Assembly (NCBI GenBank): GCA_002499905.1
Contig: DANP01000019.1
Span: 120,928 to 143,041, forward strand
DNA: 22,114 bases
Reading direction: 5' to 3'
Source of the DNA: Methanolinea sp. UBA277
GTDB taxonomy: Archaea > Halobacteriota > Methanomicrobia > Methanomicrobiales > Methanospirillaceae
Part shown: positions 1 through 6,765 of the stretch, piece by piece
Layout: the number at the start of each line of letters is the position of its first letter
Position numbering within the stretch: the stretch's first letter is position 1
Program-made: the position numbers and the translations under genes
Notes under the pieces: generated by a model
Told to the model about the DNA's origin: nothing
Database searches by the model: none
Seen by the model: only the letters and a program-made list of their open reading frames with translations

Positions 1-621
1 CAGCGGGACGGTCCGGTTCTCCTCGTTGCAGATGGGGAATTCACCGCTGAACCGTCTGAGGGCAGATGAGAACGCACCGATAATCTTTGGCCTGCTCCGG
101 AGATCTTCCTTTTTGAGCGCCATCGCATGCTCGAGAATGGAGAGGTCGATGAGCGTGCTTGGGATCCAGTCGATCTCGCAGGCGTAGCCGAAGATCCAGG
201 CGATTGGGGAGGTCTTCAGGGTAGCAAGCAGGTCGGCCCGGTTTGATCCGATGGTACAGGAACCGAGGAGGACGCCCTCGATATTGGCGGTGCGTGCCAC
301 CCGCCGGACCCCTCTCAGGAGGGTGGTGAGCCGCATCCCGCTGGTGATAGTCTTCCCCCCTTCGGTCTCAAGTGCCCCGACCATCCGGCTCCCGCCATGG
401 GCGGCGACGTAGAGGAAGAGCCGGTCCTCCCGGGCATGGCCCAGGTCGTCTTCCAGCGCCCGCTGGAAGCCCTGTTTTTCGTAGAAGTTCGAGTAGTAAA
501 TGTTGAAGTTCCCCTTATACTTCTCCAGCCCCTCGAGGAACGGCAGCACCGAGGGCCGCTTGGGCTTGTGGGCGGGCGTCCACCAGGGCCCTTCAAGGAC
601 GAGCAGGGCAGTCTCTCCCAT
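1..621 (-). CDS. Putative caspase/CHAT-like cysteine peptidase-fold protein, 3' end beyond the window
   Basis: An uninterrupted reading frame of 207 codons starts at the ATG at 621 and runs off the left edge, so the C-terminus is missing. The protein has no signal peptide or membrane segment. Two motifs stand out. A hydrophobic strand ends in YVAAHGG (His75-Gly76), and about 45 residues later another hydrophobic strand ends in LLGSCTIG (Cys122). A strand-His-Gly followed by strand-Ser-Cys at this spacing is the usual arrangement of the catalytic dyad in caspase-fold peptidases (clan CD: metacaspases, CHAT). Near Ile143 a third strand-like stretch (AWIFGYACEIDW) could help form the S1 pocket. 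Assignment to the fold is inference from motifs only. A TATA-like GATAAACC about 50 bases upstream on this strand could give it its own promoter. The lipoprotein gene lies 93 bases upstream in the same direction. It could equally be an uncharacterised methanogen family with a chance His/Cys pair. Confidence 0.65.
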   Translation of the reverse strand, partial: MGETALLVLEGPWWTPAHKPKRPSVLPFLEGLEKYKGNFNIYYSNFYEKQGFQRALEDDLGHAREDRLFLYVAAHGGSRMVGALETEGGKTITSGMRLTTLLRGVRRVARTANIEGVLLGSCTIGSNRADLLATLKTSPIAWIFGYACEIDWIPSTLIDLSILEHAMALKKEDLRSRPKIIGAFSSALRRFSGEFPICNEENRTVPL

Positions 622-714
622 GGGCGATCACTTCTGTTCCGGATATGAGCGTTGTGAGATGATGGGTTTATCGCAGGGGGAGACACCGGGGAAAAGGGGA
701 GAAAGAATCCCCGG

Positions 715-1236
715 TCAGCCCCAGGGAATGGACACGTCCAGCCCGGGAGGGATGACCGGCTCATGCGAGACCCGCTGGTAGACCCCTGCCGGGTGTGCCC
801 GGTTAAAGAGGATATCGTTGTGGGGATCATAGACAAGAGTCTCGTTGACGGGAAGTGCAGTATGGCTCCCGGTCATGAAATCATTCCTTATCACCTGCCC
901 GTTCAGAAGATACTCTATGGTCCCCTGAACTGCCCATGTGCCGGTTACCCACTCCTCGTAGGGAAGGGGTTTCGCCGCATCACGCGGCATGGCAACAGCA
1001 TCAAACCTGCCGTAATCCTTGAAAATGTACAAAAAGAGCGGACTATCAGCCGATCCCGGGTCGTGAACCCATGTTCCGACGATGGGTTCGGTATATACGC
1101 GGGCTTCAGGCTGGATACCGTCCGGCTGGCGTGAGCTGCATCCACACATGAGGGTCATTACCAGGAGGACGATGGTTATGCATACCACTACAAAAGGATT
1201 CGCCAGAAGGGCCGGAGTAGAGGGTTTCTCATTCAT
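715..1236 (-). CDS. Predicted membrane-anchored lipoprotein, hypothetical
   Basis: The 173-residue product begins with a hydrophobic segment (about residues 14-31) followed by MCGCSS, so Cys33 (or Cys31) could be lipidated after signal peptide cleavage. The mature part is about 140 residues outside the membrane. It contains two GTW motifs (GTWVHDPG near residue 53 and GTWAVQG near residue 98), each beginning a strand-rich stretch. This resembles the small beta-sheet, lipocalin-like proteins common in methanogen genomes, but I cannot name a family. A TATA-like sequence on this strand (GTATATTAAA, positions 1284-1293) lies about 50 bases upstream of the ATG, giving a leader of about 25 bases. 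The tRNA-Thr gene lies divergently upstream. The 93-base gap to the next gene on the same strand allows co-transcription. Confidence 0.8.
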   Translation of the reverse strand: MNEKPSTPALLANPFVVVCITIVLLVMTLMCGCSSRQPDGIQPEARVYTEPIVGTWVHDPGSADSPLFLYIFKDYGRFDAVAMPRDAAKPLPYEEWVTGTWAVQGTIEYLLNGQVIRNDFMTGSHTALPVNETLVYDPHNDILFNRAHPAGVYQRVSHEPVIPPGLDVSIPWG

Positions 1237-1283
1237 AGGTCACGGACGACTCCCGGATAATCACCTGTTTCCTGAAGCCCGGA

Positions 1284-1293
1284 TTTAATATAC
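1284..1293 (-). promoter_or_regulatory. Candidate TATA box for the lipoprotein gene
   Basis: Read on the minus strand this is GTATATTAAA, a good archaeal TATA match. A start site about 25 bases downstream would fall near 1262 and leave a short leader before the ATG at 1236. Assigned by position and composition only. Confidence 0.45.
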
Positions 1294-1341
1294 TATCCCT
1301 GTCACCAGATTTTTTAGCCAGAACCGCGAATGGTATATGGC

Positions 1342-1414
1342 GCCCCAGTGGCTTAGCTGGCAGAGCGGCTGACTTGTAATCAGCAGGTCCCGTGTTCAAA
1401 TCACGGCTGGGGCT
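1342..1414 (+). tRNA. tRNA-Thr (anticodon UGU)
   Basis: A complete cloverleaf can be folded by eye. The acceptor stem GCCCCAG (1342-1348) pairs with CTGGGGC (1407-1413), followed by discriminator T. The anticodon stem GCTGA/TCAGC encloses the loop CTTGTAA, giving anticodon TGT, which reads ACA threonine codons. The T arm CCGTG/CACGG encloses TTCAAAT. The D arm contains AGCTGGCAGAGC. There is no intron and the CCA end is not encoded, so it must be added after transcription. A T-rich, TATA-like ATTTTTTAGC at 1309-1318 sits about 26 bases before the mature 5' end. A T-rich stretch around 1430 follows the gene and may end transcription. Confidence 0.97.
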
Positions 1415-1499
1415 TTAGAAGTCCATGTTCAATTTTCTTGAATCACAATCCTTTCTGACGCTCTTTTAGAACAGCCTTATCCATCATTACCTTCAAGAA

Positions 1500-1509
1500 T
1501 TTATATATA
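1500..1509 (+). promoter_or_regulatory. TATA box for the histidine kinase gene
   Basis: TTTATATATA is a strong archaeal TATA box in an AT-rich stretch. It predicts a transcript start near 1530 and a leader of about 17 bases. No clear ribosome binding site precedes the ATG at 1547, which fits a short-leader message. Confidence 0.6.
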
Positions 1510-1546
1510 CGATAAATGGGAACCGGATGATAAGCCAGCGTTACCC

Positions 1547-4021
1547 ATGAATCTCCAGCAAAAAACCCTGCTCGCTTTCAGTATCCTCCTGTGTATCGTG
1601 CTGGCAGCACTCATTATTTTTATCTCTGCTATAACCTTGTCCAACTACAGTGTGCTCGAGCAGCAGTATGTTGAACAGAATCTCGATCAGGCACGGAAGA
1701 TGCTGGATGACGAGATCAGGACACTTGGCACTATTACTACGGACTGGGGCCCGTGGGATGACACCTATAATTTCGTTCTTGGAACCAAGGCCGATTATGT
1801 CAAGACGAACCTCCTGCCGGAGACCTATCATAACCTTCACCTGAACCTGGTGGTCATCACTGATAAGAGCGGTAGCCCTGTTTATTCCGGGCTCTATGAC
1901 AGTGAGACAGAAGAAGTAAATCCCGTCCCTGAAGCGGTGCTCCAGCATCTCTCGCCGGAACTCCCGTTGATGGACATGAGCGACCCCCGACATGCCACTG
2001 CGGGTGTCCTGATGCTTTCAGACCACCCTATGCTGGTCGCATCCTGGCCGGTTGTCCACACGGATTTTTCCGGTGAACCTGTGGGGGTGATACTCATGGG
2101 GCGGTATCTCGATCCAAAGGAAGTGAGCCGGCTTGATGAACTGATAAGTCCAATCCTTGCGATCAGCCGGATCGATGATTCATCCCTCTCCTTCGGGCAG
2201 TTAGATAAAGTCCGATTGATGGCGGAATCAGGGGTTCCATTCATAGAAACGGTGGATAATGACCGGATTGCCGGGTACAGCTTGATCAGGGACATTTACG
2301 GCAACGATGCTCTGATCCTATCAGTCACCGAACCCCGCAATATTTATAACGAAGGCGTTTTCACCGCCCGGCAGTTTATTTTTATCATCCTCGGGTTAGG
2401 TTTATTCCTTGGTCTGGTTGTCATCATCCTGCTCGACAGGTGGGTGTTGTCGCGGGTGGAGGACCTTAGAAGTCAGGTACATTCCATTACACTTAACAAG
2501 GATTTTTCGCAAAGGGTCGAAATGAGTGGCGATGACGAGTTTACCACCCTCTCGTCTGAGATCGATTTTATGCTGGAAAATATTGAAAAATCCCACAAAG
2601 ATCTCGCCGCCAGCGAGGTGAGGTTCAGGGAAATGTCCGACCTGCTCCCCCAGATCATTTTTGAACTTGACACGGATGCGAATCTCACCTATATCAACAA
2701 GTACGGGCTTGAACTGTTCGGCCTTTCGAAGAGGGACTTGAAAAAAGGCCTGCATGCAAGCCGGTTCATGGCACCCGATGATATCCCGAAGATGCAGATG
2801 AATCTCAAAAAGGTCTCCCTCGGTAATAAATCTCCGGGGGATATCTATACGCTCATAACAAAAGATGAGAAAACCATCCGGGCCATCATCTTCACCTCGC
2901 CTATCATCCGCGACGGACGGCTGGAAGGATTCCGTGGCAGTGGTATTGATGTTACCGAGCGACTGAAACTTGAAGATGCACTTACCAGAAGCGAGGAGCA
3001 GTACCGGGCGCTTGCTGAAAATATCGCAGACGTAATATTTTCCCTTGACAACAATGGGGTTTTCACCTATATATCCCCCCTTGTAGACCGGTACGGGTAT
3101 ACTCCCGATGAGATCATCGGGAAATCGTTCACTCTTTTCATCCATCCTGATGACCGGCAGAGGATCATTGCCATGTACCAGCGGGAAATGGCGGAGGGAG
3201 CGAGTTTACCGTCAACATTCCGGGTCCTGGATAAACAGGGACGCACCTGCTGGTTTGAGGCAAACAGCACCATAAAAATCGATCATTCCGGCAACCCTGC
3301 CGGGTTGTATGGCATTTTGCGGGACGTGACCGAACGGAAACGTGCAGAGGATGCAATAGAGCTTGCCAATAAAAAAATGAACCTGATGAACAATATCACC
3401 CGGCATGATATTCTCAATACGATAACCGGCCTTTTCGGGTTTGTTGACATGGCAAATGTCGCAGAGACCCCGGAGGAACGAGCTGATCTTCTTGTCCAGA
3501 TCAAGAACCTCGCCAAAATCATCCAGCGCCAGATAGCCTTCACAAAAGAATACCAGGAGGTAGGTGTGCACCTGCCCCGGTGGCAGGATCTGAATGAGCT
3601 GATTGACCGGGTTCTGAAGAGTTTCGAAAACCCAGGAGTCAGTATTAATGTCGACCTGCTGGATACCGACATCTATGCTGACCCGATGCTGGAAAAAGTG
3701 ATATATAACTTAATTGACAATGCCATCCGGTACGGGGATAAGATCACCAGGATTGATTTCTATTACTACATCTCAGACAGCGGGTTTGTCCTAATATGTG
3801 AGGATGACGGGGTGGGAATTCCGCAGGCTCAGAAAAAGGACATCTTTGAGCGGGGTATTGGGAGAAATACCGGTATGGGCCTGTTTCTGACCCGCGAGAT
3901 TCTGGGCATCACCGGAATTTCCATCCGGGAGAACGGAATACCGGGTCAGGGAGCCCGGTTTGAGATTCTCATTCCCCAGGGAACATTCAGGTTTGGCCGA
4001 GGAACAATAAAGAGTGGTTAA
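1547..4021 (+). CDS. Membrane sensor histidine kinase, CHASE4-HAMP-PAS-PAS
   Basis: The 824-residue protein senses a signal outside the cell and autophosphorylates. An N-terminal transmembrane helix (about 8-30) is followed by an extracytoplasmic region to about 275. That region contains WGPWDDTYNF (67-76), typical of CHASE4 sensor domains. The second helix is at about 276-297, followed by HAMP, then two PAS domains (about 355-475 and 480-600), each ending in a DVTER-type motif. His620 in TRHDILN is the expected phospho-acceptor. The ATPase domain has the N box (NLIDNA, 721-726), DDGVGIP (753-759), the F box IFERG and the G2 box GRNTGMGLF (772-780). All catalytic motifs look intact. The response regulator gene begins 45 bases downstream and is the obvious partner. 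The extracytoplasmic ligand cannot be read from sequence. Confidence 0.95.
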   Translation: MNLQQKTLLAFSILLCIVLAALIIFISAITLSNYSVLEQQYVEQNLDQARKMLDDEIRTLGTITTDWGPWDDTYNFVLGTKADYVKTNLLPETYHNLHLNLVVITDKSGSPVYSGLYDSETEEVNPVPEAVLQHLSPELPLMDMSDPRHATAGVLMLSDHPMLVASWPVVHTDFSGEPVGVILMGRYLDPKEVSRLDELISPILAISRIDDSSLSFGQLDKVRLMAESGVPFIETVDNDRIAGYSLIRDIYGNDALILSVTEPRNIYNEGVFTARQFIFIILGLGLFLGLVVIILLDRWVLSRVEDLRSQVHSITLNKDFSQRVEMSGDDEFTTLSSEIDFMLENIEKSHKDLAASEVRFREMSDLLPQIIFELDTDANLTYINKYGLELFGLSKRDLKKGLHASRFMAPDDIPKMQMNLKKVSLGNKSPGDIYTLITKDEKTIRAIIFTSPIIRDGRLEGFRGSGIDVTERLKLEDALTRSEEQYRALAENIADVIFSLDNNGVFTYISPLVDRYGYTPDEIIGKSFTLFIHPDDRQRIIAMYQREMAEGASLPSTFRVLDKQGRTCWFEANSTIKIDHSGNPAGLYGILRDVTERKRAEDAIELANKKMNLMNNITRHDILNTITGLFGFVDMANVAETPEERADLLVQIKNLAKIIQRQIAFTKEYQEVGVHLPRWQDLNELIDRVLKSFENPGVSINVDLLDTDIYADPMLEKVIYNLIDNAIRYGDKITRIDFYYYISDSGFVLICEDDGVGIPQAQKKDIFERGIGRNTGMGLFLTREILGITGISIRENGIPGQGARFEILIPQGTFRFGRGTIKSG

Positions 4022-4066
4022 TTGTATAAACCATGTAAGGAGATCATGGTGTAGGGAAGGTGGAAT

Positions 4067-4435
4067 TTGTCAGAAGTTACTGTTCTCATTGTGGAAGACG
4101 ATAACATCATCGCCCAGATTGCTGACTGGAGATTGAAAAATCTCGGTTACACGGTCTGTGGCAGGGCGGCAACAGGCGCTGAAGCAATGGAGCTGCTGGT
4201 GAAACACAAGCCGGATATAGTCTTAATGGACATCAATATCAAGGGGGATATCGATGGCATTGAAACGGCAAAGATGATCAAAAAAGAATTCAGCATCCCT
4301 GTCGTCTATGTAACCTCCCATTCAGACGGCCTCACTCTCGAACGGGCAAAAGAGACCAAACCCGAAGGGTTCATCCTCAAGCCGTTTGAAGACGATGATC
4401 TCCGGGTCGCAATCGAGATGGCTTTAAAAAAATAG
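4067..4435 (+). CDS. Receiver-only response regulator (CheY-like)
   Basis: This 122-residue protein is a single receiver domain without an output domain. The acidic pocket is Glu10-Asp11-Asp12, the phospho-acceptor is Asp55 in LMDINI, and the conserved Thr83 (VTSHSD) and Lys105 (LKPF) are present. It starts with TTG, which is supported by the strong ribosome binding site AAGGTGG a few bases upstream at 4057-4063. Its place 45 bases after the kinase gene indicates one operon and a cognate pair. Without a DNA-binding domain it probably acts by protein contact or as a phosphorelay intermediate. Such stand-alone receivers next to PAS kinases are common in methanogens. The output target is unknown. 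Confidence 0.94.
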   Translation: MSEVTVLIVEDDNIIAQIADWRLKNLGYTVCGRAATGAEAMELLVKHKPDIVLMDINIKGDIDGIETAKMIKKEFSIPVVYVTSHSDGLTLERAKETKPEGFILKPFEDDDLRVAIEMALKK

Positions 4436-4804
4436 GTCTTTCAGAGCTGGCTTATCTCGTTCTCTCTCTTTTTCAGTATTGTGGCCCTGGAGCTGCCGGA
4501 TCTGGTTTGAAGCAGGATAATATCAACATAAAAGCAGCTTGTTCTCTTTTTAACGCATTTCTCGCGAGCATAAAAATACGTGATTTACGGCCTCCGATGC
4601 CTTCCCGGCTGGGCCTCTGAAACTTAGTGTCCGGTTCTACCTGACAATAATTTCGAAAAATCTAAAAGTTATTACATTATTCTCACGCTGAAATATCACC
4701 CTTCAATGGTATTCTCATTCAGGGTATGTGTGGTTGAGATGAGCCGCCTTCTGAAATTGGGATGCTCACCAGGACATAACCCTTCACCGCGTGAGCTGTC
4801 CGGG
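4436..4804. other. Non-coding gap between convergent genes
   Basis: No convincing gene is visible in these 369 bases. The first part has a pyrimidine-rich run (CTCTCTCTTTTTC, about 4461-4474) that could end the kinase/regulator transcript. Positions 4500-4700 are notably AT-rich compared with the flanks. The open frames here lack a ribosome binding site and extend into the antisense of the transporter. Confidence 0.5.
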
Positions 4805-6176
4805 CTACCGGTGGATTTTCCCCCGGGAATACGAGGCCCAGATGCCAAAGAGCCCCAGGAGAAGGAAGAGAGAGAATGTTACCGTAACGCTCAGTTGCAG
4901 CTCCGGGTATACAAGGGGAGAGATCGGCCGGGAACCGATGATGATCGAAAAGACCATCATCGCAATCGCCATGCTGATCATCTGGCCAACCGCCCGCATG
5001 GTGGAGACCATTGCCGAAGCAACGCCGAGATGGTGGACCTCCACAGCGCTCATAATTGCGTTCGTGTTCGGGGAGGAGAAAAGACCGTATCCGAGACCGA
5101 GGATCATCAACCCTGCAATGATGAACGACAATGAGGTCGATGGAGAAACCAGAGCCATCACCCCGAGTCCTGCTGTAGTGCAAGCCATTCCGGCAGTTGC
5201 GAGGATCCGTGGTTCGATGCTGTCCGAAAAATGACCGGCAGGGGGGGAGATCACCGTCTGAACAACCGGCATGGTGACCAGGATAACGCCAGCTGTCTGG
5301 GGGTCGAGACCACGGTTGTACTGCAGGTAGAGACTCATCAGGAATCCGACGGCAAATACCATCGCATAGTTGATCATGGCGGCAATGTTTGAGAAGATAA
5401 ACGTTGAGTTGTTCCGGAAGAGCGAGAGGTCAAGCATCGGTGAAGGACGCTGCCGCTCCCCCCAGACAAAGCCGTACAGGAAGACAGCCCCCATGATCAT
5501 CCAGAGGATCCCGCTGGGTGTCGGCAGAAGGGTAAGACCGTACAGAGTTCCTACCAGCATCAGACAGTACAGGACCGCCCCGGTAAGATCAAACCCATGG
5601 TTCCCCGTTTCCGCCCATTCTCCGGGGATATATACCAGGGTAGAGATGAGCACCAGGATACCGAGCGGAACATTCACCAGAAAAATGCTCGGCCACCCGA
5701 AATGCTGGGTGAGGATGCCACCAAAAACGGACCAATTGAGAGACCGGCGTGGACGGTGGCCGTGATGATCCCGATGGCCCGCCCACGCTCCCCGGGAGGA
5801 AAAACGGCAGTCACGATGGCAATTGATGTGGCGAAGACCAGGGATCCCCCCCATCCCTGGACAATCCGGGCAGCAATGATGGCGTACCCTGACCATGACA
5901 GGGCTGCCAGGAGGGATCCCCCGTGAACAGGATGTTTCCAAGGACGAAGAGGCGTTTTCGCCCGTACATGTCGGCAAGTTTCCCGAAAGGGATGATACAC
6001 ACCGCTGCCGTGAGAAGGTAGGCCGAGGTGACCCAGCCCATACTCACGGCATCCAGATCGAAGTCTGACCCGATTGCCGGAAGAGCGACCGCTATCGAGG
6101 ATACGGTGTAAGGGACGAGAAAAGAGGCGAGTGATGTAACAAGGAGGAATATTCTTTTCTCAACCGGACGGGTCAC
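4805..6176 (-). pseudogene. DHA2-type MFS multidrug exporter, interrupted by two frameshifts
   Basis: Three consecutive reading frames together spell one MFS protein of about 457 residues, the size of a 14-helix DHA2 (EmrB/QacA-type) exporter. Frame one starts at the GTG at 6176 and carries motif A (GKLADMYGRKR). It breaks at a run of five C at 5918-5922: ...LGNILFT continues as GGSLLAALSWSG in the next frame. The second break is near 5723-5733, inside antiporter motif C (GLSIGP then VFGGIL). The last frame runs cleanly to the stop at 4805. Each break needs one added base to restore the frame. One break is in a homopolymer and the other beside one, so sequencing error is as likely as true inactivation. 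If intact, the protein would export hydrophobic compounds using the ion gradient. No adjacent regulator gene is visible. Confidence 0.85.
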
Positions 6177-6216
6177 GGAGGGAGAGATTGGACATGGAGC
6201 AAGATGAGGATATTCC

Positions 6217-6676
6217 TTACCCGGGAAAGTATCCCATTTTACTCTGCGAAGAATAATTCCTCCAGGGAATGCCTGATAAAATTATGAAAGAGAATTTTTC
6301 CCCCATGCATTTATCCAGTGCTTTCCTCCCGTACTGGAACCGCTTACATATCATTCGCCCCGCATCCCGGGATACACTCCCTTCCCTCTCGAGTAAAGCC
6401 TGTTTCCTGGCAGGATCGCCCTGAAAACCGCCAAGATGCCGGTCCGAACCGATGGCCCGGTGACAAGGCACGATGACAGGAAACGGATTCCTGACCAGGG
6501 CATTTTCTACTGCCCGCCTTCCGTTTGCTCTGCTCAAATATCCCGCGATACGTTGGCGGATACTGACCCGTTTCCCGTGGGTTCCGGTGCCCGCCGCGAA
6601 GAACTATGAAATAACCCTGCTGTACGGCCGTTGCTTCAAATTTTCCTGTATAGACTTCACTGAACCGACCATACAT
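6217..6676 (-). pseudogene. Compact O6-alkylguanine-DNA alkyltransferase (Ogt/MGMT-like), frameshifted
   Basis: The downstream frame carries the signature of the DNA-repair methyltransferase family: a helix with an Arg-Ala-Val core (NGRRAVENALVRNPFP), then VPCHRAIGSD with the acceptor cysteine, then LGGFQGDPARKQALLEREG. The upstream part from the ATG at 6676 (MYGRFSEVYTG) lies in another frame. The downstream frame is closed by a stop at 6604-6606, so the frames must join between about 6570 and 6603. An ATG start at 6676, preceded by TAGG, is better than the TTG at 6694. Even when joined, the region before the active-site domain is only about 30 residues, much shorter than in typical Ogt, and the usual PFQxxVW segment is absent. 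The tail after LLEREG is unusually long (about 50 residues). It may be a real frameshift or a sequence error. Confidence 0.75.
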
Positions 6677-6765
6677 TTTTAGCCTACCCCACAATATCCG
6701 CTTCAGTCAACGATTACGGATCGGAAGTGCTCCCTTCCTTCCAGCCCTGTCAGATGAGGATGAAC

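Noticed and set aside
315..1145. Several open frames on both strands over the left-end genes (for example 315-836 minus, 763-1134 plus)
   Set aside because: They overlap the edge-truncated gene and the lipoprotein gene in other frames, lack ribosome binding sites and give low-complexity Arg/Pro/Ser-rich products typical of antisense frames in GC-rich DNA.
2402..3145. A 247-codon minus-strand frame inside the histidine kinase gene
   Set aside because: It lies wholly antisense to conserved PAS and HAMP domains and its product has no recognisable domain.
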